A DNA stretch of 64,000 nt, from positions 1-64,000 of the forward strand of contig JAKQVC010000194.1 in NCBI GenBank assembly GCA_029571985.1, read 5' to 3'. The stretch comes from Bacteroidota bacterium (GTDB taxonomy: Bacteria > Bacteroidota > Bacteroidia > Chitinophagales > BACL12). Both the position numbers and the translations under genes were made by a program. Under the pieces are notes generated by a model. That model worked only from the letters and a program-made list of their open reading frames with translations, searched no databases and had not been told where the DNA came from. Positions 1 through 7,410 of this stretch are shown in pieces. The stretch's first letter is position 1, and every line of letters begins with the position of its first letter.

Positions 1-96
1 CACCAGTATGGCAGAATACTCTTCCGGAATGGCATAGGTGTAATTCTTTTCCAATGCAAACGGCAATATCACATCCGCAAATAAGCTATGCCTCAC
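1..96 (-). CDS. priA: Primosomal helicase PriA, N-terminal fragment (cut by window edge)
   Basis: Only the first 32 codons lie in the window; the gene runs off the left edge. From a GTG at 96-94 the reading frame is open and gives a segment containing FADVILPFALEKNYTYAIPE. That matches the start of PriA, the primosome helicase that reloads the replisome at stalled forks, whose family opens with a similar ADVxLPLxLxxxYTYxVP stretch. The frame is the only one that looks coding here and it diverges from the SDR gene at 147. A TACATTTA element at 115-122 (minus) could be its -7 box. The call rests on a short match to the family's 3'-DNA-binding domain, so it is likely but not certain. Confidence 0.65.
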   Translation of the reverse strand, partial: MRHSLFADVILPFALEKNYTYAIPEEYSAILV

Positions 97-100
97 ACAA

Positions 101-132
101 TTTGATTTACTTTGTAAATGTATCTAAATTCA
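101..132 (+). promoter_or_regulatory. Candidate promoter of the SDR gene
   Basis: TTTG at 101-104 and TAAATTCA at 125-132 are separated by 20 bases, the spacing of Bacteroidota -33/-7 boxes. The -7 box is imperfect (TTCA for TTTG). The ATG at 147 lies 14 bases downstream, which favours that start over an in-frame ATG at 54 that would lie inside the opposing priA-like gene. Confidence 0.4.
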
Positions 133-146
133 CGCAAAGAGCGCAT

Positions 147-848
147 ATGAACGTTATCATTACCGGTGGAACAAAAGGCATCGGCCTTGCCTGTGCCGAG
201 ATGTTTGCACGCCATGGACATCAGGTTGCGGTGTGCGGCAGAAACGCTGCACATGTAAACAGTACCTTGCAAACTCTGCAGTCATTACATCCATCAGGAA
301 AACACCTCGCCGTTTGCTGCGATGTTACCCAAAGGCAACAATTAGAACAATTTGCAGCAACCTGTCTAAGTAATTGGTCGCGGGTTGATGTGCTGATTAA
401 TAATGCAGGTATTTTCCTTCCCGGCAATTTACTGGACGAACCTGAAGGACAATTATTACACCTGATCGAAACCAATTTATTAAGTGCATATCATTTCACC
501 CGTCTGATTGCACCACACATGATGCAACAAAAAAGCGGCTACATTTTTAATTTATGTTCTGTAGCCAGTATTCAACCATATGATGCCGGCGGTTCTTATG
601 CTATCACGAAATATGGGTTGTACGGATTTTCACAAAACCTCCGACACGAATTAAAACCACATGGTGTAAAGGTGACTGCTGTAATACCCGGTGCAACATT
701 AACCTCTTCCTGGGAAGGCACCACTTTACCACCGGAACGATTTATTGATGTAACAGATGTTGCAACCATGATTTATCAAACATCACAATTGTCTGACAGA
801 ACTGTTATTGAAGAAATCGTTATTCGCCCGCAATTAGGCGACATTTAG
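147..848 (+). CDS. Short-chain dehydrogenase/reductase (SDR)
   Basis: A classical SDR of about 233 residues, expected to carry out NAD(P)H-dependent oxidoreduction in the cytosol; the substrate cannot be told from sequence. The Rossmann fold opens with the dinucleotide motif TGGTKGIG at residues 6-13. NNAG follows, then a serine in NLCSVAS and the catalytic pair in YAITK. An in-frame ATG at 54 was rejected because the added residues do not resemble the family, the region overlaps a priA-like frame, and a candidate promoter sits between. Its stop overlaps the stop of the convergent small membrane protein gene by about 4 bases (845-848), so the two transcripts run into each other without a visible terminator. 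Confidence 0.85.
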   Translation: MNVIITGGTKGIGLACAEMFARHGHQVAVCGRNAAHVNSTLQTLQSLHPSGKHLAVCCDVTQRQQLEQFAATCLSNWSRVDVLINNAGIFLPGNLLDEPEGQLLHLIETNLLSAYHFTRLIAPHMMQQKSGYIFNLCSVASIQPYDAGGSYAITKYGLYGFSQNLRHELKPHGVKVTAVIPGATLTSSWEGTTLPPERFIDVTDVATMIYQTSQLSDRTVIEEIVIRPQLGDI

Positions 849-1099
849 TTAGCAGCAGTTTCTTGCGCTTTCTTACGTTTGTAGTTACGATACCAAAGAA
901 ATCCGATTACGGCAAAAGCGAGGTATGGCATTACCAGTAAATACATAATGCCTGCGTTCAGGTTTGCGGTTTGGGTATTTCCACCTTGGGCTCCCTCCTC
1001 GGCTGATGCTTTACACATAGCACATTGTGCATCTGCATCGAGGCTGAAGAACAGCATGATACCAAGCAATGCCAGAGCGATGAACAATTTGTATTTCAT
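845..1099 (-). CDS. Small membrane protein with CxxC motif, end of respiratory cluster
   Basis: An 84-residue protein that I cannot assign to a named family. It has an N-terminal signal or membrane segment (residues 4-24), then CAMCK, a CxxC motif just after the likely cleavage site, a Gln/Asn/Gly-rich linker, a second membrane segment (about 48-69) and a basic tail (RNYKRKKAQ). It is the last gene of the minus-strand act-cox-sco cluster, 19 bases after the DUF420 gene. Its place beside SCO-type copper proteins suggests a role in oxidase assembly, with the two cysteines facing the periplasm as a possible metal or thiol site. That role is inferred from position only. Confidence 0.75.
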   Translation of the reverse strand: MKYKLFIALALLGIMLFFSLDADAQCAMCKASAEEGAQGGNTQTANLNAGIMYLLVMPYLAFAVIGFLWYRNYKRKKAQETAAN

Positions 1100-1118
1100 A
1101 CTACAAAATTACGATAAA

Positions 1119-1679
1119 TCAAGGATAATAAGGTGCTATCATAAAGTAAACAATAACGCCTGTTACTGCCACATAAAACCAAACAGGCCAGGTAATCCGG
1201 GCTATTTTGCGATGTTTATCGAACCGGGCTGTTAAGCCGCGTGACAGCGTTATCAAAATGAAGGGCATCACCACGGCGGCTAAAACGATATGGGTTAACA
1301 ATATGAAATAATACACATACCGGATACTTCCTGCAGCCGATTTTTCAGCTTCTGTTACTTCTCCATTAAAATCAGCATCCCCAAACAGGGTTGAATCATT
1401 GCTAGCGTGATACAGCACATATGAAATAAGAAACAAGGCTGATAACGAAAATGCGGCCAGCATAAAATTGCGATGAACGGATTGCTTGCGTTTCCTGATG
1501 GCTATTAAACCCAATAGCAAACAAATAGCCACACCGGAATTTAAAATAGCATGAAAGGCAGGCAAAAAAGACGTATCGATATTCAATTTTAAAGCCGGCA
1601 TGTAAAACAATACCGTTACTACAATGGGTATAGTAATTGAAATTGCCAGTATAACTCTATTAATGGTCTTTTCCGTCAT
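1119..1679 (-). CDS. DUF420 family membrane protein
   Basis: A 186-residue integral membrane protein with about five hydrophobic segments: residues 8-27, 43-60, 74-92, 125-150 and 163-182. The pattern, with histidines at FHAILN, VHRNFM, YHAS and THIVLAAVVMP, is that of the DUF420 (YozB/CtaM-like) family. These are found beside cytochrome oxidase genes and some are needed for oxidase assembly. A hydrophilic loop (about residues 95-118) with an acidic DADFNGEVTEAEK stretch separates segments 3 and 4 and is longer than I would expect for the family. The ATG overlaps the end of the upstream SCO gene by 20 bases, indicating translational coupling. Confidence 0.85.
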   Translation of the reverse strand: MTEKTINRVILAISITIPIVVTVLFYMPALKLNIDTSFLPAFHAILNSGVAICLLLGLIAIRKRKQSVHRNFMLAAFSLSALFLISYVLYHASNDSTLFGDADFNGEVTEAEKSAAGSIRYVYYFILLTHIVLAAVVMPFILITLSRGLTARFDKHRKIARITWPVWFYVAVTGVIVYFMIAPYYP

Positions 1680-2322
1680 ATGTATCTGATTTAAATACGA
1701 GATAATTTACATCCTGGATAAGTGCTTGTATCTGCAAGCTGTCTGATCCACGATACCAGCCCCGAACATTTCCTTCCTTATCCAATAAAGTAAACCTGTC
1801 TGAATGCCCTTCAAATGAACCATTGCCGTCTTTAACAATTGTTCTGAATCCTTGTTCACCTAAATTGATAACATCCTCGTCGCTGCGAATAAAATGCCAA
1901 ACATCAGGCTTCGCGCCGTACATCTCAGCATAGTGTTTTAATCTGCCTATTGAATCAATTTCCGGATTCAAAGTAAAACTGATGATGCGAAATGGAATAC
2001 TATCATTCAACGCATTCTGAATAGCAGCAAGGTATTTGGTAGTTGTTGGACAATAACCATCGCATTCAGAATAAAAAAAGCCGGCGATGGTAACCATATT
2101 TTTTAAATCGGTATGCGTAATGCGATTACCTTCCTGATCAGTACCGGAAAAGGCCGGCATATGACCGACAGAATCTTTAAGATAGCTGGAGTGCTGATAG
2201 CTTTCAGTAACTCTGTTCAGTTTATCCTGCTTTTCGCTATATGGCAAATACACAAAGAGTATAAACAGAATGAAAGCCACACCGCTAATACCAAAAATAA
2301 TCAGGTTATTTCTCTTGCTCAT
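1660..2322 (-). CDS. SCO family copper chaperone/thioredoxin-like protein
   Basis: A SCO1/SenC-type protein of about 220 residues that should deliver copper to the CuA site of cytochrome oxidase subunit II, or reduce its cysteines. An N-terminal membrane anchor (IIFGISGVAFILFILFVYLP) places a thioredoxin fold in the periplasm. The copper ligands are visible: CxxxC in SECDGYCPTT and the distal histidine in EGHSDRFTLLDKEG. The ATG at 2322 is preferred to a TTG at 2331; either overlaps the preceding SCO-like gene. Unlike that neighbour, this copy keeps all ligands and is probably the working chaperone for the cluster. Confidence 0.9.
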   Translation of the reverse strand: MSKRNNLIIFGISGVAFILFILFVYLPYSEKQDKLNRVTESYQHSSYLKDSVGHMPAFSGTDQEGNRITHTDLKNMVTIAGFFYSECDGYCPTTTKYLAAIQNALNDSIPFRIISFTLNPEIDSIGRLKHYAEMYGAKPDVWHFIRSDEDVINLGEQGFRTIVKDGNGSFEGHSDRFTLLDKEGNVRGWYRGSDSLQIQALIQDVNYLVFKSDTYDGKDH

Positions 2323-2965
2323 GCAGGTCAAGCTTATTAATCAGAAACAGCACGTCGTTAAACAAATCGTGGAATTGATTTTCATCCCGCACATTATAGG
2401 CGCCCCGGAACATTCCTTCACTATCCACTAAATACACAAACTGCGGACAGTCAGAATCAGTTTCCATCTTGCCGTAATTTTTTTCAGCAGCTACTGTACA
2501 CCACTGGAATAATTGCTGTGCGCAAGAATCATCCGCACGCAAAAAGTGCCAAACCTCGCGTCCTGCATAGCGGTCGCTCATGATTTTCAGGTCAGCATAA
2601 GTATCTTGGTCAGGCTTGATTGAATGAGTTAAAATTCTGAGCGAAAGTGTTTTTCCGTAATAATCGGATTGAATTTCATACAGTTTACGCATCAGCGTAT
2701 CGATTTCCGGAACACATTCGAAAGATGCAAAGGTATGAATCAGCACCTTGCCCTGCATCCGAAATTGTGATATAGTATCTCCTCTGAAGGATACTTCCCT
2801 AAATGCCGGTTGTTTATCGACAGGTGTTAAAACGATTCGGGAGCTGGCAGGAGCTGCCGCTCTTGTCTGAAAGCCGTTTCTAAGTAGTAGTGCAGTACAA
2901 ACCGGAAGACCAATAATAATGAAAATCATTACTAAGGTCCAAATGCGGCCCTTACGGTTACCCAT
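2306..2965 (-). CDS. SCO-like protein lacking the copper-binding motif
   Basis: A 219-residue paralogue of the adjacent SCO protein: N-terminal anchor (TLVMIFIIIGLPVCTALLL), then a thioredoxin-like domain alignable through HTFAS, LRILTHSIKPDQD, SDRYAGREVWHFLRADD and FVYLVDSEGMFRGAYN. Where SCO proteins have CxxxC this one has FECVPEID, with a single cysteine, and the distal histidine expected before the FVYLVD strand is missing (DCPQFVYL). It therefore cannot bind copper in the usual way. It may act as a redox or structural partner of the complete SCO encoded next, whose start lies inside its 3' end. Fold assignment is firm; function is open. Confidence 0.8.
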   Translation of the reverse strand: MGNRKGRIWTLVMIFIIIGLPVCTALLLRNGFQTRAAAPASSRIVLTPVDKQPAFREVSFRGDTISQFRMQGKVLIHTFASFECVPEIDTLMRKLYEIQSDYYGKTLSLRILTHSIKPDQDTYADLKIMSDRYAGREVWHFLRADDSCAQQLFQWCTVAAEKNYGKMETDSDCPQFVYLVDSEGMFRGAYNVRDENQFHDLFNDVLFLINKLDLHEQEK

Positions 2966-2969
2966 GCGA

Positions 2970-3305
2970 TTAGTTCAGGACGTCCCAGAACTGTTTCATG
3001 CTCAACCAGTATTTTCCTTCCCAGAGGAATGCAATCACACCCCAAATCAGGAAGAGAAATGGTGCAAGCACGCTAATCACCATGGGCTTAAGTTCATACT
3101 TCAGGTGCATAAACTCGCTCATGATATAATAGGCTTTACCCGCACTCAAAATAATGAATAAAATATTGAGGAATGTTTTAGGACTATCCTCCATATAATT
3201 GTAATGAATAAGGGCTGCAGCAATCTCAACGATGGTTACCAAAGCGAGAATTCCGCACACGCGCCATACGCGTTTTTTCGATTCTTCTCTTGACAGAGTT
3301 GACAT
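2970..3305 (-). CDS. Cytochrome c oxidase subunit IV
   Basis: A 111-residue protein with three hydrophobic segments (about residues 12-32, 42-60 and 75-93), the size and topology of the small prokaryotic subunit IV of heme-copper oxidases. The conserved KAYYIMSEFMHLKYE stretch between segments 2 and 3 matches the family. The gene sits 22 bases after the larger coxC and 4 bases before the degenerate SCO gene, inside the oxidase cluster. The subunit is a non-catalytic membrane stabiliser. Confidence 0.9.
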   Translation of the reverse strand: MSTLSREESKKRVWRVCGILALVTIVEIAAALIHYNYMEDSPKTFLNILFIILSAGKAYYIMSEFMHLKYELKPMVISVLAPFLFLIWGVIAFLWEGKYWLSMKQFWDVLN

Positions 3306-3327
3306 AATCGTTATAGCTTTTCTTTAA

Positions 3328-4005
3328 TTAGAATAAATAGAAGGCAAGGAACACATACACCCAAACTAAATCCACAAAGTGCCAATACAAACCGAGTTTC
3401 TCGATCATTTCATAGTGACCTCTGCGATCAAATACGCCTCTGTATGTTTGAATAAATGCCCATGAATTTAATAACACACCAACACTTACGTGAAATCCGT
3501 GAAACCCGGTAATCAGGAAGAACAAAGCTCCAAAAGAGTAAGCACCAAACGGGTTACTGGATGGTGTCATACCTTCATGAATAAGGTGTGTCCACTCCCA
3601 AGCCTGGCTTAACACGAACACCAAACCACCTAAAATGGTTAAGGCCATCCATTTCAACACGCCGGCTCTGTTCATATAATGGCCCTCCTGCACGGCACGC
3701 ACCATGGTAACCGAACTCAGGATGAGCGTAAAGGTCATGAATGTAACGAACACCAACGGTGCATGATGAAATCCGGGACCGGCGTTGAACACGTGGTTTG
3801 GATCCGGCCAGCTAAGTGGATTGGTTTCATCGTGTTTAGGCTGACTGGAACGAATAGCGCCGTAGGAGATCAGAAGTCCTGCGAAAGTAAAGGTGTCGCT
3901 GATGAGGAAATACCACATCATAATCTTGCCATAACTCACCTTAAACGGGGAGTCACCGCCTGACCATAGTTCCTTTGCATTGGTAGTTGACACTGCTGCT
4001 TCCAA
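3328..4005 (-). CDS. coxC: Cytochrome c oxidase subunit III (long copy)
   Basis: A 225-residue heme-copper oxidase subunit III with five to seven predicted membrane helices. Family signatures include SQAWEWTHLIHEG, the LITGFHGFHVSVGVLL helix and the C-terminal GLYWHFVDLVWVYVF. It supports subunit I without carrying metal. The first in-frame start is a TTG at 4005; a GTG at 3993 (residue 5) is the other option, and no ATG is near. It follows a second subunit III gene by 12 bases; two adjacent subunit III-like genes are common in Bacteroidota oxidase clusters. Confidence 0.92.
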   Translation of the reverse strand: MEAAVSTTNAKELWSGGDSPFKVSYGKIMMWYFLISDTFTFAGLLISYGAIRSSQPKHDETNPLSWPDPNHVFNAGPGFHHAPLVFVTFMTFTLILSSVTMVRAVQEGHYMNRAGVLKWMALTILGGLVFVLSQAWEWTHLIHEGMTPSSNPFGAYSFGALFFLITGFHGFHVSVGVLLNSWAFIQTYRGVFDRRGHYEMIEKLGLYWHFVDLVWVYVFLAFYLF

Positions 4006-4017
4006 GATAATTCGGTT

Positions 4018-4602
4018 TTATCTGTTTAAATAAAAGAAAAAATATAAATACACCCACAAAAAATCGACAAAATGCCAATACGTGGTCATTACTTCTACAT
4101 TAATTTGATACCGCTGCATAGTAGCTGTATCGTGCACTTTAAAAAAGGTAAAGGATTTAATGGCGAACACCAATAAAGCGATTACCCCTCCGGCAACGTG
4201 TAAAAAGTGCGAACCGGAAATCACGTAAATAAAGCTACCGGCAACATTACCTTTCAGCTCCACACCCTGAAGCATCAGCGTGTTCCATCCCTGTATCTGC
4301 ATGGTTAAAAAAGCCACACCGGTAAGAAACGCCATCGTGATAAATCCCCGATACAATTGCACTTTATTCCGCTTAAAAGAAACATAAGCTGCGTGCATAA
4401 ACACGCTACTGATAACAATTACAATGGTGCTTGTAGTAAATATGGAAGGTAATGTGATATCCTCCCATGAAGAGGTATCTCCTTTTTTAACCACATAAGC
4501 ACTGGTAAATGCGGCAAATATCATCACCATAGATACGATGGCAATCCACATATTAAATTTATATGGATGCACAATGAATCTTCTATGTATGGATAATGCC
4601 AT
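4018..4602 (-). CDS. Cytochrome c oxidase subunit III (short copy)
   Basis: A 194-residue protein of the same heme-copper oxidase subunit III family as its downstream neighbour but shorter, with five helices. Diagnostic features are VISGSHFLHVAGGVIALL and the C-terminal TTYWHFVDFLWVYLYFFFY. The opening segment (HPYKFNMWIAIVSMVMIFAAFTSAYVVK) is typical of this Bacteroidota subtype. The ATG at 4602 lies 10 bases after ctaB. The two copies diverge enough that they probably occupy different places in the complex rather than being a recent duplication. Confidence 0.9.
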   Translation of the reverse strand: MALSIHRRFIVHPYKFNMWIAIVSMVMIFAAFTSAYVVKKGDTSSWEDITLPSIFTTSTIVIVISSVFMHAAYVSFKRNKVQLYRGFITMAFLTGVAFLTMQIQGWNTLMLQGVELKGNVAGSFIYVISGSHFLHVAGGVIALLVFAIKSFTFFKVHDTATMQRYQINVEVMTTYWHFVDFLWVYLYFFFYLNR

Positions 4603-4612
4603 TATCTGTTTC

Positions 4613-5506
4613 TTATAATTTATCTAATAACAACGCAATCATTACAACCGGCAAATAAATAAATGAGCCGAACATTAAACTGCGAGCATCTTTAGTATCA
4701 ATAGTCCTGTATAAAACGATGGTCTGATAAAAAAAGAATAATCCGGTTATACCCACAATTACAGCTGAAATCCATCCTGTATAACCCAACATAAATAATA
4801 ACAAGCTAACAGGTATCAGCAGTAATGCATATATGACGATATGCAGAGCAGATGCTTTTGATTTTCCCTGCAAAGTGGGCAACAAATGAAAGCCCGCTTT
4901 TGCATAATCTTCGCATGCCACCCAGGCAATACTCCAGAAATGCGGAAACTGCCAAACAAACTGTATACAAAACAGCAATAAGGCCACATCTGTAATAGAA
5001 CCGGTTGCTGCTGCACCACCAATTAAAGTTGGCATTGCACCTGGAAATGCCCCGATAAACACGGCAACAGATGAAACACGCTTCATTGGTGTATATAAGA
5101 AGGCGTAACTGATTAATGACAATGCGCCTAATAATGCGCTCAAACTATTAAACTGCCACCACAACAAAGCGATGCCTGAAAAGGCCATAATACCTGCTGA
5201 AAAAATGGCTTCAGTAGTTTGCATTCTGCCAGCTGCCAAAGGACGGTCAGCGGTGCGCGTCATTAATTTATCTGTTTCCGCTTCAATAATCTGATTAATG
5301 GCATTGGATGCCGCGGTTATCAGAAACCCACCTAAAACAAAAAGCAGAAATTTTGACTGATCACCATTACTAAACAAATAGCTGATACCGGCACTAAATA
5401 CCACGATGAAGCTCAGGCGAAATTTCACCAGCATGTGGTAATCTTTCAGCTTGGCTGCAAACACTTTACCGAAGCTACTATTTGATATAGAAGTATGATT
5501 GCGCAT
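4613..5506 (-). CDS. ctaB: Protoheme IX farnesyltransferase
   Basis: A UbiA-family membrane prenyltransferase of 297 residues that attaches a farnesyl group to heme B to give heme O, the precursor of the oxidase heme A. The polyprenyl-diphosphate/Mg site is visible as NQIIEAETDKLMTRTADRPL; the usual first Asp of NxxxDxxxD is Glu here, a conservative change. The second site appears as ACEDYAKAGFHLLP, in place of a DxxxD motif. About eight to nine helices follow. The ATG at 5506 is preferred to a TTG at 5512. Its position directly after coxA supports service to this oxidase. Confidence 0.93.
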   Translation of the reverse strand: MRNHTSISNSSFGKVFAAKLKDYHMLVKFRLSFIVVFSAGISYLFSNGDQSKFLLFVLGGFLITAASNAINQIIEAETDKLMTRTADRPLAAGRMQTTEAIFSAGIMAFSGIALLWWQFNSLSALLGALSLISYAFLYTPMKRVSSVAVFIGAFPGAMPTLIGGAAATGSITDVALLLFCIQFVWQFPHFWSIAWVACEDYAKAGFHLLPTLQGKSKASALHIVIYALLLIPVSLLLFMLGYTGWISAVIVGITGLFFFYQTIVLYRTIDTKDARSLMFGSFIYLPVVMIALLLDKL

Positions 5507-5519
5507 CCTCAATACTCAA

Positions 5520-7388
5520 TTATCCTTTATGCTCTTCAGATTTGATAATATCACTATCATGCTCATCACCATGTTCACCGTGCTCAATTTCATATTGCGT
5601 TAACGGTTCTGTTTGCGGGATGAAGTCACGACCATGTTTGCTATAGTCATATGGCCAACGGTGCACTTCAGGAATATCACCTTCCCAGTTACCGTGTCCA
5701 GGACGGATAGGTGTTGTCCATTCGAGCGTAGTAGCTCCATATGGATTCATTTCACGCACTTTGCGTCCGAAGAATATGCTATAGAAGAAGTTGAATACAA
5801 ATAATAATTGCAGTGCAAAAGAAATAATGGCCATAGTGGAGATGAACATATTTAATTGCTCAAATCCGCTGAATGCCTCAAAACCACTGTGTGTATAGTA
5901 ACGGCGTGGTAATGCAATTTCCCAGTGCATAGGGAAGAAAATCAGGTAAGCAGCTGCAATTGTTCCCCAGAAGTGAATGTAACCTAAAGTCTGATTCATA
6001 TAACGACCAAACATTTTAGGGAACCAGTGATATACACCGGCAAACATCCCGAAGAAGGCTGCCACACCCATTACAAGGTGGAAGTGGGCAACTACGAAAT
6101 AAGTATCGTGCAGTCGGATATCAATAGAAGAGTTACCCAGGAAGATACCTGTTAAACCTCCGGAAATAAATAAGGAAACAAATCCAATTGCAAAAAGCAT
6201 AGGTGGATTAAGTCGAATATTTCCGCGCCATAAAGTAGTTAACCAGTTAAATACTTTGATGGCAGATGGAACTGCGATAATTAACGTAAAGATTACGAAG
6301 ATAGAACCGATGAATGGGTTCATACCAGTCATAAACATATGGTGCGCCCAAACGATAAATGACAATACAGTGATGGCCAGCAATGAATAAATCATCGCAG
6401 TATAACCAAAGATTGGTTTGCGTGAGTGCACGGATAAAATTTCTGATACCATACCCATCGCAGGGAGGATAATGATATATACCTCAGGGTGACCGAGGAA
6501 CCAGAATAAGTGTTGGTATAAAATTGGACTACCACCAGCATTTGCAAGAGGTTCTCCTGCCAGGTTAATCGCATCCAGGTAAAAGCTTGTGCCGAGGTTA
6601 CGGTCGAATAACAAGAGGATTGCTGCTGATAATAAAACCGGGAATGACAATACACCGATTACCGCTGTAAGCAGGAATGCCCAAATTGGCAACGGCATAC
6701 GGAACATCTTCATACCTTTTGTACGGAGGTTGATAATCGTTGTGATGTAGTTCAAACTACCCAATAACGATGAAACAATAAACACCGCCATACTCACCAA
6801 CCAAAAGTCAACCCCAAGCACACCACCCTGTGAGGCATCATGCAAGGCATTTAAAGGCGGGTAGGCCGTCCAACCACCTGAAGCAGGGCCAGTTGCCAAG
6901 AAGAAAGAAATAAACATGATAACACCGGCCAGGAAGAAGAACCAATAGGATAACATATTGAGAAATCCAGAGGCCATATCACGTGCTCCAATCATTAACG
7001 GAATAAGGAAGTTAGAGAAGGTACCGCTTAATCCGGCTGTTAATACAAAGAATACGAGAATAGTACCATGCATCGTAATTAATGCATTGTAAAATTCAGG
7101 TACGATTTGACCTTCTTCAGAAATCCATTTACCTAAAAATGGTTTCATCCAGGTAAGATCAGCATCCGGGTATCCAAGCTGAATACGGAACAACACGGAT
7201 AACAATCCACCAACAATTGCCCAGAAAATACCTGTAATCAGGAATTGCTTCGAGATGGTTTTATGATCCTCGCTGAAGATATATTTCCTGATAAACCCTG
7301 GTTCATGATGGTGATCATGATCATGGTGGTCATGTCCGTGGGCGTGGGTATCAACGTGATGTGCATGTGTTGAAGTCTCTGCTGACAT
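5520..7388 (-). CDS. coxA: Cytochrome c oxidase subunit I
   Basis: The catalytic subunit (622 residues) that binds two hemes and CuB, reduces oxygen and pumps protons. Visible sites: the crosslinked His-Tyr pair and proton-path Glu in GHPEVYIIILP (A1-type), the CuB histidines in WAHHMFMTG, and the heme ligands in HDTYFVVAHFHLVMG. Twelve or more helices are evident. The first 30 residues are strikingly histidine-rich (HAHHVDTHAHGHDHHDHDHHH), and a second His/Asp/Glu-rich run (IEHGEHGDEHDSD) closes the C-terminus. Both ends are extra-membrane and could bind metal. The gene lies 22 bases after coxB. Confidence 0.97.
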   Translation of the reverse strand: MSAETSTHAHHVDTHAHGHDHHDHDHHHEPGFIRKYIFSEDHKTISKQFLITGIFWAIVGGLLSVLFRIQLGYPDADLTWMKPFLGKWISEEGQIVPEFYNALITMHGTILVFFVLTAGLSGTFSNFLIPLMIGARDMASGFLNMLSYWFFFLAGVIMFISFFLATGPASGGWTAYPPLNALHDASQGGVLGVDFWLVSMAVFIVSSLLGSLNYITTIINLRTKGMKMFRMPLPIWAFLLTAVIGVLSFPVLLSAAILLLFDRNLGTSFYLDAINLAGEPLANAGGSPILYQHLFWFLGHPEVYIIILPAMGMVSEILSVHSRKPIFGYTAMIYSLLAITVLSFIVWAHHMFMTGMNPFIGSIFVIFTLIIAVPSAIKVFNWLTTLWRGNIRLNPPMLFAIGFVSLFISGGLTGIFLGNSSIDIRLHDTYFVVAHFHLVMGVAAFFGMFAGVYHWFPKMFGRYMNQTLGYIHFWGTIAAAYLIFFPMHWEIALPRRYYTHSGFEAFSGFEQLNMFISTMAIISFALQLLFVFNFFYSIFFGRKVREMNPYGATTLEWTTPIRPGHGNWEGDIPEVHRWPYDYSKHGRDFIPQTEPLTQYEIEHGEHGDEHDSDIIKSEEHKG

Positions 7389-7410
7389 ACCTATACTGTT
7401 TTACTTTAAA

